From positions 5,099,803 to 5,163,802 of the forward strand of contig NC_081332.1 in NCBI RefSeq assembly GCF_022539665.2: DNA of 64,000 nt, given 5' to 3'. The stretch comes from Daphnia carinata (Eukaryota; Arthropoda; Branchiopoda; Diplostraca; Daphniidae). Under the pieces are notes generated by a model. It did no database searches. It was not told where the DNA came from and saw only the letters and a list, made by a program, of their open reading frames with translations. The position numbers and the translations under genes are program-made. This document shows positions 33,985-45,526 of this stretch, one piece after another (position 1 is the stretch's first letter; every line of letters starts with the position of its first letter).

Positions 33985-36900
33985 ATGGACCAGGTCAGGT
34001 CCAGTGCATCGAGAATCTTCAACATAACTTCTGTCGAAGGCCGGGATGATTGGGATGAGGTAAAAATTAATTCAATTGACGTCGTCTTGTCGCCCTCCGT
34101 CGCCCTCCTCTTTTAGGTGGCCGCCATCTTGGGCGGAAACAAGCGTAGCTTTATCAACACACCGATAGATGACGCTAGTAGTCACCAGCCGCCAAATTTG
34201 AATCACCTGTAGAAATAGAGAGGAAAACAAAGTTACCTTTTAAAATAAGTTGATATTATGTTTTGGACACAAGATCACATGCTATGTATTTTATATCTCG
34301 ATTATAGAGTTCATATTTCTATTACCTCGTGAAAATTGTATTTTTCACTCATTTAATTTACTTTCTGTTCAATAGAAATGCGATCGTACATTTGGAGTCG
34401 TGCAGAATCTGATAAACGATTTATCAGAAAAAGAGGCTCATGATGCTCTTACAAGTGCTGTGTGTAAGGATGCAAAAACTCATGAAGATGTGTGTGTTGG
34501 TCTTGTCTACATGATCCTCACAGATCAGCAAAATGCTGCAAGGGTAAGATTACTAATCTGTTTATTCAAAACATTTGTTTTTATCATTTTCTTTTTTTAG
34601 AGCTATCGTGACCTATCATTTGTCTCAAGGGATGGCCTAGCCCTTGTTCTGAGTCATTTGACCCAACTTGTGGTTGAAAGGTTTCCTAGGCTACTGGATT
34701 CAGTCCGCAGCCAACTGATGTGGCTCATCAAAGAGCTGGTGAGGGCTAATGTCACTGGGACAGACATGGTGATCTGGAATCTAATGAGACAGATTGCAGG
34801 TGGGGATGTTGCTGCAAGAAACATTTGGTTAGCTGACACTTTGATGGATTTGTTGATTGATCAAAGGTAAAGGGTAAAAATTATCATCCTGGTTTTCAAG
34901 ATACATAAACATTCAATTTATTTTATTTCAGAGCATGGCTTGACAAGTTTCCATTCCTCATTGCATCTGTTGTCTACACATACCTCAGATTAATCGAAGA
35001 CCACATCAGTCCAACCCATGCGTTCATTCGGCAAAAGGAAATCAATTTTTGCGTCTCATTGTTGCGCGAAAAATTCAGTGATTGTATGGCTATTGGAAGA
35101 GATTTGGTTCGACTCCTGCAACATGTTGCTCGAGTTCCTGAGTTTGAGCTTCTTTGGAGGGACATTCTGCACAATCCCAAAGCCCTATTGCCAACCTTTA
35201 CGGGCCTGTCTCAGCTTATGCAGATTCGGACGTCGCGTCGGTTTTTGTTCCTCCGCCTAACTCCCGACATGGAAAAGAAAATGGTCTTTTTGACAACATC
35301 TGTTCGATTTGGTAATCAGAAACGATACCAGGATTGGTTTCAGCGCCAGTACCTTTCAACACCCGAGTCGCAATCACTACGGTGCGATCTGATTCGCTTC
35401 ATCGTGGGAGTGATTCACCCGTCCAACGAAGTCCTCTGTTCGGATATAATACCCCGCTGGGCCATCCTCGGTTGGCTCCTTACAACTTGCACTCACCCGG
35501 TGGCAGCCTCCAACGCCAAAATGGCTTTGTTTTACGACTGGCTGTTTTATGATGCTGAACGTGATAACATTATGAATATAGGTAGTTCCCAGTATAGCAA
35601 TCCATGTTTGTCGCATTTCCTCACGCAATTAATTTCTAGAACCCGCCATATTAGTCATGTACCATTCGATGAGACCTCATCCAGCCATAACGGCTACATT
35701 GTTGGATTTTCTGTGTAGAGTATGTTGTCGGCGCTATATTCCAAAAACATTCTATCGCACCAAACTAAACACTTTTCTGTTTATTTAGATAATTCCAAAT
35801 TTCTATCCACCGATGGCGAACCAAGTCCGGCTGGGTATTTTGACATCGTTGCGCCAGATATTGGAAAAACGTGTGCTACCCTCGCTCTCGCCATTGATGA
35901 CCAACCCAAAGCTGGACAAGGAGCTGCAACTTCTCATTCAAGAATCATTTCCCGAGTTCTGCCGAGCAACACAGAACAGCAGTCCGCCAACAATAGACGG
36001 AGTGAAATCCGAGGATTTTAAAGAGATTGACGGTGAAAGCATTATCATCAGTAGTAGTAGTGAATCTGTTCTGGCACCTCCCTCCCTCATTCCGGCTTCC
36101 GAAACTACCCACGAACCAGTCTTCAGCGATGACGAGGACCAGGATGACATTCCGATCGGTATATACCACGGCATTACGCTTATGTTGCCAAATCAAAAAT
36201 GTTACTATTCATTGTTTTCTTGGCCCTTCTGCAGCCACCAAAATAAAGATGAGAGGCAAGATGACCGCAAACTCCGTGCGAACAATTCCTCCTCAACTAC
36301 TGGAAATTTCCAACACTGTGGCTCAACTCGACGGAGACGTGCGTGTCTACGTCGAAATGCTTATCTCTGAATCGGATATCGAAGCACGGTACAAATTTCA
36401 TTCGATCATTTATGGCTTTACCACTTATATTTTTTACGCACATTTATTTAAAATGATTATAGATGTTCTGCTGTGGAGAATCTGGTCCAGTCTATTTCTC
36501 AAGATCCCCTTGAAAGCGAGCAAGCTCAAATGTTGGTCCAGTGTCTGCATGCCATATTCTTGCACGACCTGAGTACAACGCCCTTACTCACAGGGCATCA
36601 GATAAACCCAGAGTAAGTTAGAACATTGTATTCATATTATCACGTCGTTGCATTAATTTCCGTACATCTTTCAGAGCCATGGAAGAAAGCATATCACGTC
36701 CCCTTTTCGTCCTACTCCGTTCGTTTGCTGAAATGGTTGATGATGATTCTAAGAGTCGGTCTCCTATAGCAGAACTGCTGGTCGAGCTTTACAAGCTCCA
36801 GCCGAAGATGGGTTACTTTCTTCTATATTTTTTAAGAGCAAGGTATACAAGTTTGCTCACGATATTTTCCTGTTTCTAAGAAAATACTAAACGCGTTTTC

Positions 36901-38182
36901 GTACTACAGCAAAGCCAGTGAATCCAAGTTTGCTTCCTACCGAGAAGTCTGCCAGGCTCGTGATATGGAAGTGGCTCACTGCTTACTGGAGGATTTAAAG
37001 ATCTGTGCTGATGATGACGTCAACCTACTCTGCTACATGGCAGTTGACGTGTTTCAAAAGTTTCCCGATGAGAGTCGCAACAACAGTGAACTTCTTCATC
37101 TATACGTATCGAATATTGACGGTACGCAGCTCTACCAACTTGTGGTGCAGTGCTTACATGGAGCCCTGGTCCTTTTCGACAGAGACCCATCCGTCATCGA
37201 ACTTCTGGGTAAGTCTAATCGGCATTCAATTTACACCTGGTGCTTTTTATGAAGTTATTGTTATCCACAGCATCTAGCCTCGAGTGGGAAACATTCGAAC
37301 AGATGGCCTTGTGGCAGCTGGTGGCGGCCCACAGCATACCTCTATCACTACTGCTTTCACTGCTACCCAAGCTTAAGGAAGGCCAGCATTGCGAAGCGCT
37401 CACAGCGCTTCTGGCAATGATCAAACACGAACGGCCCAATAATGACCTTATGAAGGCATTGCTGAATTGCCCAATCGAGAGCTTTGTCTCTGCTTTGCTT
37501 TCTCACTGGTCTATGGAATCATCAACAAATCTGGCACCGATATTAGCTAACCAGTTCAACTCGGCGCTCAACATGAATTCGTTACCTGGGGGTCTTTCGA
37601 CAAGCAGTTCGCCGGGAAAGCGGAAAAGGACAACTATGAACTCGCTTTCGGCTGCAACGGGTTTCAAAGTTACACCCACCCCTGGTTCTGGCATCGATTC
37701 GTCTATTGAGTTGATAATGACGCACATGGAAATACTGAGAACATGCTTGACGGCCAATTTGCAAACAAAAAGTAGGTTTTACTAACATTACAATATTTGT
37801 CTTGATTTTAATCTCGTTGTTATTGAATTTAGATGGCAAGCAACAGCCGGCCGAGATCAAAGTCTTTGCCCACGAGAGCATGCAACAGGCGTTACAACAG
37901 GTGCAGCAAGTCTGTAATGACTCGCAAAAGAAGAAGTTCAGTGACCTGTTCTCTCTGCTGGACACGAATGACGAGCCGGAAGTGAGTAGTGGTAGTCGGC
38001 GACCCGCCGGACGGGGAAGCAAACGAACCGGCAATCGATTGACGACCAATAATTCGAACCGCAACAGCAAGCAATCGAACAAGGAAGAGAGCGAAGAAGA
38101 GAGCAGTGAAGAAGAGGTCATCATTAAGCAGCGGACGGCCAAGAAGAGAAGGAAAGCCACAGTCGGCTCGGATTCCGATTAG
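33985..38182 (+). CDS. IntS3: Integrator complex subunit 3
   Basis: Exons: 33985..34059, 34376..34543, 34601..34866, 34932..35581, 35640..35719, 35789..36158, 36235..36388, 36463..36612, 36675..36842, 36910..37208, 37271..37771, 37833..38182; 1,076 codons. Integrator binds RNA polymerase II, processes snRNA 3' ends and ends paused transcription. INTS3 is also part of the SOSS single-strand DNA damage complex. The N-terminal half carries the long helical-repeat IntS3 domain with family blocks such as [37 protein letters not shown] and [16 protein letters not shown]. The middle has an acidic Ser-rich linker ([12 protein letters not shown]). The C-terminal helical repeats end in a Lys/Arg/Ser tail with KKRRKA, a likely nuclear signal. 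Length is close to human INTS3 (about 1,040 aa). The start [13 protein letters not shown] is the first ATG in frame. It is tail-to-tail with lingerer. Confidence 0.95.
34118..34180. promoter_or_regulatory. ATGGCGGC-type and AGATGACGC-type motifs in IntS3 intron 1
   Basis: Just after the first donor, the + strand has GGCCGCCATCTTGGGCGG, whose reverse complement contains AAGATGGCGGC, a known YY1-like core in vertebrate promoters. A second related site, ATAGATGACGCTAG, follows at about 34165. Their place just downstream of the first exon fits a promoter-proximal element. Which factor binds is not known. Confidence 0.35.
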
Positions 38183-38758
38183 CGACGTAAGCAAAAACAT
38201 TACAAACAATAACAGTGGCACAAAAACAGTGTGATCGACTGGCCTGTGACCGAGTCTGTGAATGAAGTTCGAACCATTTTTCGGCTTTTATTGAAAACAT
38301 CACTCATAGACTGCCATGACTACTTTGAATGATCATTTCGACGACTGCCATACCAGGAGGGCTTGTTATTCCAAAAGGTGATCGTTCAAGAGTCCTTGGC
38401 CTGCTCTTTCTCAACCTCTTTGACCGACGAGTCGTGGCTCTTGTTTTTCTTTTTTTTTTTTTTTTTTTTCCTTTTTCGGCAATGTCCTCCTGATTGAGTG
38501 TACAGCGGAAATGGGCACTGTTCATAGTGTGACCATTCAAAATTGTAAATACATCTTGTTTCTCATTCTATTTCAAAAAGTGGGTTGTCCCTTGTGTAAA
38601 AAGAATTGCGCGCACCGTTTCCCCTCGTTTTTTTTTCCTGAGCTCATCACGTGTTGAAGGAACAATAAAAATTAAGTGAAAATTGTACATCTTCTGACTT
38701 AAAAAGATGCCTCAAAGAAATCAAAACGTAGTGCAATATAAAATCTTAATATAAGATA
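38183..38758 (+). other. IntS3 3' UTR region with long poly-T
   Basis: Non-coding. It carries a poly-T run at about 38451-38469 and an AATAAA at 38664-38669, a plausible IntS3 poly(A) signal about 480 bp past the stop. Confidence 0.4.
38738..38755 (+). repeat. Left copy of 18-bp flanking direct repeat
   Basis: ATAAAATCTTAATATAAG. It differs at one base from the copy at 39265-39282. The pair brackets the MITE-like element plus 160 bp on its right, and may mark the borders of a larger or nested element. Confidence 0.6.
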
Positions 38759-39104
38759 AAAATTTTAAGCCCGACAAAATAAGCCCGACTTTTTTGTTTT
38801 TTTTGTTTAATTCAAAAACTGTAAGGCCAATTAAAAAATAAACCTTATATTCGTGATGAGCATTCCGCATCGAAATCACGTATTTAAGCCAAATTTGAAA
38901 TTTGGCCGAAAATGAAAAAGTAGGAAGGGCCTTCTTACTTTTTCAATTTTCTTCAAATTCTAGATTTGGTTAAAAATACATTATTTTGATTCGAAATTGA
39001 TTGCTGATCACGAAAATCGGGTATACTTTTGTATTGGGCTTATAGATTTTGAATTAACCGTAAAAAACTACAAGTTGGGCTTATTTTCTCGGGCTTAAAA
39101 TTTT
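38759..39104. mobile_element. MITE-like element with 28-bp terminal inverted repeats
   Basis: The 28 bp at 38759-38786 (AAAATTTTAAGCCCGA, then CAAAATAAGCCC) recur in reverse complement at 39077-39104 with one mismatch. Each arm itself repeats the unit AAGCCCGA/AAGCCC twice. The 346-bp unit is AT-rich, has no open frame, and contains an internal near-perfect hairpin at 38914-38944 (15-nt arms, one mismatch). This is the form of a non-autonomous DNA transposon. I could not define a clear target-site duplication. Slightly different 18-bp direct repeats (ATAARATCTTAATATAAG) flank it further out at 38738-38755 and 39265-39282. Copies elsewhere in the genome would confirm it. Confidence 0.6.
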
Positions 39105-39264
39105 GTCCTATTAAAAATCGCTACGCTAGCGCTGTAGCGTACTGGCGCGCTAGTAATGGATTCGATTTGCACCTAATTTTGTTTTAGATTACTCAAAAAC
39201 TATAAACTCTACGTAAAAACAAATTTCATTTTCGTGTTCCTTGTTAAATTTGAATCAGAATCAT

Positions 39265-39282
39265 ATAAGATCTTAATATAAG
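39265..39282 (+). repeat. Right copy of 18-bp flanking direct repeat
   Basis: ATAAGATCTTAATATAAG; partner of 38738-38755 with one difference. Confidence 0.6.
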
Positions 39283-39893
39283 TACAACCTCATCAAACAT
39301 GCATTGCGGCCACCTGGCTCTTTATTTGTGTGATTATTAGGAAATTACATAAGAACATGTGAGAGAGCAGCGAAATTGAAATCTGTAGTTCGAATATACC
39401 GCCGTCTACATGAAACACAAATGAGGACAAGACTTCGTTTCCACATTCTACAAGTTGTCGAGTAGACATTGAAGAAGACAAGAAAAGATTATCAAGAACG
39501 AAAACCATACAATCAGCACTCCTTCAAAGTCATGAATAAACGTCAGTCTTAAAAAGGTGTCTTAAAAAAAGAAATAGATTTTCGTTTTGGAAAAGAACAT
39601 TTTTATTTTTTTTCTCCTTTTCGTGGGGATTTCGCACGATATTTACTTTACGAGCGGAGGGAAAGGAAGAAAACGACATCAAATTGGTTCACTAACCTAA
39701 AACAAAAAAAAAACATAAAAAAGTATTCCTCCAAGTGGGCTCAAATTCATCCCAAATCAACTGGTGCAATCGTAACCCTTGAAAAACAAGACAGAAGAGA
39801 AAGGAATCTGTAGTCTCGACAAGAAACTGAACAATTAGAGAGTCGGTAATACTTTGTTTTCTCCCATGATTTCTCTCTCGGTTTAAAATGCGT
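39283..39893 (-). other. Probable lingerer 3' UTR
   Basis: Non-coding DNA past the lingerer stop on the - strand. TTTATT (AATAAA on the minus strand) occurs at 39602-39607 and near 39321-39326 as candidate poly(A) signals. No other gene seen. Confidence 0.4.
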
Positions 39894-42800
39894 TTAGTTC
39901 GAGCCCCAATAAGATCCTCCGTAGGTCGGCTTCGATCCTTGTTTGTTCTGTTGGCCGCCGCTTTGAGAACGCTGTCCGGGTCCACTGGTAGAGTCCTTTC
40001 GAAATTAAATAACGAAAAATAAAAGTTTAACCAATGTAATAAAAGCATTTTAATGTCATAAAAAGCGCGACGAGTTGTGATAGAAAAATAACTACCTGAT
40101 GAAGTTGCTGATGCATCATGTGCGAATGCTGAGATTGATGAGGCGCGAGTGTCGGGATAAACATGTGCTGAGCTCCATATGGTGACGGACCTCCAACACC
40201 CACTCCTACACTGACACCTACACCCAACGGAGCTGCACTAGCGTTTCCGGCCATGCCATAAGGAGGTGGTGTACCCGTATGGAATCCTCCAGTTTTATCG
40301 TACGTCTATCAAATATAAAGTATGGGGTAAACATCTTTTAAAATATTTAAAAAATAGAAATGACCATGCACTTACACTGATTTTTCCGAGTTGATTATGA
40401 GTCTTGCCGTAGACATTGGGTCCCAAGTCAGCGGATCCAGCGGCACCAACGGAGGGGCCTGTCGAAGCACCGACTCCACCGATCTTTGCCGTCTGAGCAG
40501 CTGCACTGCCAACGCTTACGGAATTGTAAACCGCTTTGGAAAAATCTTCGTAGCTCGAACCGTAGCTGGCGTATCCAGAGGCCGTGGCATTTGACGGACC
40601 TCCAGCATTTACACCACCCGACGATTGACCTGACTGGGCAGCACCAGTACCACTTCCGCTTAAACCTCCTTTGCCGTATTGAGCTGCGCCGCTTGCAGCG
40701 TGACCCGAAGTGGCCGCTGAAACCGGATACAAGGCTGCGGGAGCACCAAACTGGTAACCACCGGGCATTACGCCACCACTGTAGTAGTAAGCGTAGGCCG
40801 GAGTAAGCGGAGTTGCAGCTGCGGCGGCCGGTGTAATAAACGCTCCGCCATGACTTTGAGCAGCATTCTAAAAGCGATAAAAAAAAATAGTAATAATTAT
40901 AATTTAAAAAAAAACTAGATCAGAGAATAAGCTAGCGTTAACAAATAAATTGATTTAAAACTGACCTGAGATAGCGAGGTAGGAACTGGAGAGTTATTTT
41001 CATTGCGCGAAAACTTGGCATCGGTTCCGGTAGCGTAAGCCAACGAGGCCAGAGTTCCATCACGGCCACCACCCAAACTGGTAGGCGACTGATAGCCCAT
41101 ATCGTAATACCCCGCCGCAGCTAGGTGTGGATACCTGTACTGCATATCCTCTAGACTGTACACTGGGTGCTGCTGGATACCAGCAGCAGCGGCAGCAGCG
41201 TAATAGGGCAAGCCGGGTGCCTGACCCATGATGAAGCTACCGGGACCAATCATGGGCACACCAGGCGGCATGTTGGGCAGTCCTGAGCCGCTAGCTGCAA
41301 GCGTTGTGCCAGCTTGCTTGTTGCTCGCAGTAGCTACAGACGTTGCTGCGTTAGGTTGTCTTGAGGTCGATGCTGCCGTGGCATTAGGCATATCTCCTCT
41401 GAGAGAAGACACTGAGCTTGATGCGTCATTCATGCTACTGGCGGAATTCATTTTGTTGTTGTAAGTTTGGTAACTAGGTTGTTGTTGTTGTTGTTGCTGC
41501 TGCTGCTGTTGTTGTTGCTGCTGTTGTTGGGCATACGAACCGTAAGCTGTTTGACTGCTAGCACCTTGATATCCCGAGTTGGACGAATTGTTACTGTACA
41601 CACCGCCTAGAAAGATAAATTTATTAACAATAACGTAGTAAGCTAGAGGCGAATCGAATTCCGTACTAGTCTGACTATTGGTCGGATAAGCACCAGCAGG
41701 CTGAGAGACACCCGTAGACGTTGCCTGAGTAGAAGCACTGTTGACGCCTGGAGGCGCATACGTTGTGCCGTATGGATACGACGCCGGACTATTGGTCGAT
41801 TTAACCTGAGTGGATGTCGTAGCCATGGATTGCTGTGAAGCCGAGGCCGACGATGCGGAAAACCCACCAAGCGAAGAATCGGGTTTGGGCAATGTTGAAG
41901 GCGCAGGTGGCTGTGGAGTTGGAGCACTACTAGCGTACTGCTGTTCAATTTTTGACATTAGTCCATGCTGCGATTGTTGTTGTTGCTGTTGTTGTTGCTG
42001 CTGCTGTTGTTGCTGCTGCTGCTGGTGTTGTTGGTGTTGTTGATGAGAGTGATCCGACTGCTTCCCCATGTTAACGTTTGCAGTGGACGAGGGCGTCATA
42101 GCAACATCAACGTTCATGTCGAAACCGGAAGGTTCGACTCCAAAATCAAGCGTTCCAAATTTTACATCCAGCCCGGAAACAATGGGATCGTCTGGCATTT
42201 CAACCGCTGACAGAGGAATCTAAAAGAACAAAAAAAAAGACATGACTAAAGTTGCTAGGTGAACAATAGTAAAAACTCCGAGAAAAGAATTAACATACCT
42301 TAGAAGGTGGTGGGATTTTGGCTCGCAATGGCTTGGCAGATTTTACGCTGGCGGAAGGCCCACCGACACCCATTGCGGCTTTGAGTGCATCAGTTGCTTG
42401 TTGGCTATACTGGAGGAATTGTTGCTGCATTGATGACCCGGCCACAGTTACGCCTGACGTCTTTTGAAGTAAAGCGTTCAAGTCGATGCCTTGTTGCGCG
42501 CTGTTGTTCATGGTGGAGTAGTGAACCTGAGGAGGAGGGGGGGGAACAGGAACAGCAGGTTCTACATGGCTGCTGCTGCTGCTACTGTTGCCTCCGCCAC
42601 CGCCATTAGAAATCGATGGTGAACCATTTGTTAGCAGCGCAGGTTCAGGAATAGGCGCTGCTGGCACAGGAACATTTACAGCTGCAGACTGAGACGGTGT
42701 AAACACCTTCGTTTCAACCAGTGAACCGATATATTCTTCATTATCCCAATCTTCAGCGGATGGAAAGTCAACTCCCCAAGGCTCTACGTTTGTCATGGAG

Positions 42801-43761
42801 GAATAATCGGCACCTTCTTCCCATGTTTCGGTGACGGGAGCTGGGCCGCGTTGTCCTCGTCGGTATCCCCCTCGACCGCCTCGACCACCACCACTTCCTC
42901 GGCCGCTAGATCCTTCTCTTCCGGGTCCATTTGACATGCGTGGGCCGCTACGAGATCCTCTTCCACGAGATCCACCGAAATGTTCTCCTTCGCCATCTTC
43001 AACATTTTCCTTGTTATCACGACCACGGCCACGACCTCGTAGCCTAGGTGGACCACCACGGCTGCTTCGAGGCCTGTCCCTCTCGCGATCTCTTCCACGT
43101 CCGGCTCCTGTTCCAGTGCCAACATCAGCTCCATCACCACCTGCTGGACCATGCTGTTGAGCTGACTGCTTGGGTTTTTTCTTCTTCCCTGATACCTCCC
43201 AGTCACCCTAAGTAAACACAAAATTCATTAATTAGAAGTTCAAATTATGCACACAGCTAAGAGGTTATACTTCGGTTTCTCCATCAAGGAGGGCTGCTAT
43301 GGCATGGTCCAAATCGTTGTTCGAATCATGAAGCGCAATAATTGCTGCATCAGCACTGCAATTGGTTAACTCAACCAGCTAAAAATGCATAATTTTTAAC
43401 AGAGTTAAAAAATATTACAACATGAATCAATACCTTGTTGACTTTTTCTGGAAGTTCTGGATCATCCCTCTTGCTGTCACTGATCATCTGAGCTAGACGA
43501 AGTTGCTCAGCAGTGGGCTAAACAAAGAGCATATTACGGTGAACTATACAACAATCTGAAAGTGAAATTGGACTCTTTTAAACTTACCAGAAGCTTGGGA
43601 TTGATTTGCTCAACTGCTTTGCTGGAATCATTTTTAGCTTCTCCAACCTTGGAATTAGCCGTTTTGGTGGAAGAGGATGCTGTGTCCTTAGATAAAGGAA
43701 GGGAAGGATTGGTGGAGGACTTCCCTTTGTCCCCTTTCTTGGCTGTTGAACTCATTCTCAT
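39894..43761 (-). CDS. lig: Lingerer / UBAP2-like RNA-binding protein
   Basis: Exons: complement(39894..39995, 40096..40305, 40376..40867, 40966..41606, 41667..42219, 42299..43207, 43271..43378, 43434..43517, 43588..43761); 1,090 codons. It is a cytoplasmic RNP protein of the UBAP2/UBAP2L family; fly Lingerer works with FMR1, Caprin and Rasputin in growth control and stress granules. A UBA domain lies at about 79-119 (EKVNKLVELTNCSADAAIIA, DLDHAIAALLDG). An Arg-Gly-rich block (about 140-235) follows. Then comes the conserved ETWEEGADYSSMTNVEPWGV segment, a family block with FGTLDFGVE (FXFG-like), two long poly-Gln runs and a low-complexity Ala/Gly/Ser/Tyr tail ending TYGGSYWGSN. The 60-bp segment at 41607-41666 is treated as an intron, although it is open in frame. 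The start gives MRMSSTAKKGDK. Confidence 0.94.
41478..41530 (-). repeat. CAG/CAA repeat encoding poly-Gln (lingerer)
   Basis: Encodes about 17 consecutive glutamines by mixed CAA and CAG codons. Mixed codons suggest selection at protein level or slow expansion. Confidence 0.85.
41607..41666 (-). other. In-frame readable intron of lingerer (possible exitron)
   Basis: It has a GT start (A|GTACGG), a TTTATCTTTCTAG end, a length of 60 nt (divisible by three) and no stop codon. If retained it would add 20 residues with a hydrophobic stretch (YYVIVNKFIFLG), unlike the surrounding Ser/Gln/Tyr-rich protein. The composition favours removal. Confidence 0.6.
41970..42042 (-). repeat. CAG/CAA repeat encoding poly-Gln/His (lingerer)
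   Basis: Encodes a run of about 18 Gln preceded by HQQHQQH. It is a second poly-Gln tract in the same protein. Confidence 0.85.
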
Positions 43762-44113
43762 TCGTACAAGTTTGCCACTGGTTTAGTACTGTTGTGCCCC
43801 AAACCAATTACCGATTTGTATGTACACACAACTATGTACAGAAATTCTGCAAGAATAATAAGAAAACATTTAGTTATAATTACCAGTCACAATCTTTTCA
43901 CAGTCTTGTCCTTATTACTACAAACTGCTTCTCGTGTACAGAATTTCGCAATTTAAGAGCAATTTAGCAACATAAATAATCGATCATTGAAGTACGACGT
44001 TAGTATAAAGACCCAAATTGTTTGCACAAACATAGACGTCCATAGTTAACAACAAAAGTATGAATTTGAAATGAAATGCGGATTGATGAAGGCTGACTTT
44101 CATGAAACCTTAA
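43762..44113. other. Lingerer promoter and 5' UTR region
   Basis: Non-coding DNA between the lingerer start and the doubtful small gene upstream. No exon seen. The putative promoter motif TCTAGACGCCATC lies just beyond, at 44175-44187. Confidence 0.4.
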
Positions 44114-44625
44114 TCAATATTCTTCAATCGCTTTTTGGACATCAAGAACAATACAAAGGATAGGCCATGTGGCTTCTAGACGCCATCTTTGCTGGAAAAA
44201 GAAAGAAGGGGGACGCCGGCAACAATCGTCGCCCGCGCCCGTTTCTATAAGCCCTTGTGAGCCCTCGTTGGATACGAGACACAAAATATATTAACTGTTG
44301 GATTGAAAACTACAATGTTCATTCCGACTACCTTATTGCCCTTTCCACTCTTACTAAACACGACCGACTTATAAATTCACGAAATGTTTTTAAGTAAATT
44401 CCAATGTGAAAATCGAGGCCGTACCTGCTGCAAAGTAGATTCTACACGATGATCACACACAAAGCCACTCGTAAGTTCGTAGGACAGCAACGGTGCCAAT
44501 TCGCTTTTGAAACCATCTACCGTATACGGGCCTTGGCCTCCCTTGTACGTTCCCTTGTGCTTCTTGCATCTGTCGTTTAATTCCACTTTTAAATATATTA
44601 TGAACACTAATATTGCAAGATACAT
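44114..44625 (-). CDS. Putative 92-residue secreted or anchored protein
   Basis: Model: complement(44114..44191, 44425..44625). Exon 1 encodes an N-terminal hydrophobic segment (MYLAILVFIIYLKVEL) resembling a signal peptide or anchor, then a basic region (NDRCKKHKGTYKGGQGPYTV) and GFVCDHRVESTLQQ. It ends at a CAG|GTACGG donor. An acceptor TTTTTCCAG joins in frame to a second exon coding QRWRLEATWPILCIVLDVQK and a stop. Both splice sites are good and the frame is kept. But exon 2 overlaps a GATGGCGTCTAGA motif of the type found at other promoters here, so exon 2 may instead be lingerer promoter or 5' UTR. I recognise no family. Confidence 0.3.
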
Positions 44626-45526
44626 AGCTATATGTTAAAACATTGATCCGCTTATTGATCCACCTGCCTATTTAGAGAGATGGTCAGCTGCCTTTTCATA
44701 CCGTTGTTGCCAAGACGTACTCGAGTTTAATTTTATAATGAATCCTGGCATTGTTTTTAGATCGAGACAATCTCACAGTTCTATGGCTTTTCTTTTGGTT
44801 CTCTTGTTACTGAAAGTTTGTGGCTTTTATCCGCGAATAAACTAAGCCAAACCCGTGATAAAAACTCGTTTAGCATGATGTTTGCCTTGGTAGTTTTTTT
44901 CTAGCTGGTAAAATCATTTTACTAATACCCTTTTTTAAATATGTTTTGTAACCATTTACAGAAGTGGCGCGGAAAAAGTCATCCGATTTCTGTACGGATT
45001 TCGTATAATATTTTTTCATCTTCACCATAATATCACTGGTCTAGTATTATATTAGGACATGCTTAATGACACCCTTTTTACCATTGAGTATCTTCATTGC
45101 TGGGGAGAAAAAATGGCGGCAAAATGCTATTTCACCTCAGTGAATGTTAAAAGGCAGAAGTATGTGTACTGCAAAGATCATGAAGCACGCAAAATTTGAC
45201 CTACCATGTTTGAGTTTCATATCAGTTTTCCTAGTTAAGCAAGAATAATCGACTAGTTTGGACGGATAAAACAATACAACATGTTACCCGACCTAAATCA
45301 GTCATCGTGTTAACAAATTTGTAGAGAGCCTGGATAATTTGCATAGTATTTGATCGATTAATTGTATGTATCGATCTTTGAAATCGATTTAAAAGTTATC
45401 ATATGTTTACTGTACCAAATTATTTTTTGTCATTTGTTTTGCTTCGAAAATTTACGAAAAATGTTTACGAAATTACTTCTCTCAACTTTAATGTCCTACT
45501 AGTGAGGCAAGGGAAACTTACGAAGC
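44626..45526. other. Spacer upstream of the RTN4IP1-like gene
   Basis: AT-rich with no supported gene. An AAAATGGCGGC core occurs near 45111, about 410 bp before the RTN4IP1-like start. Confidence 0.45.

Noticed and set aside
41810-42043. Plus-strand ORF with a poly-Cys run
   Set aside because: It is the antisense shadow of the lingerer poly-Gln tract.
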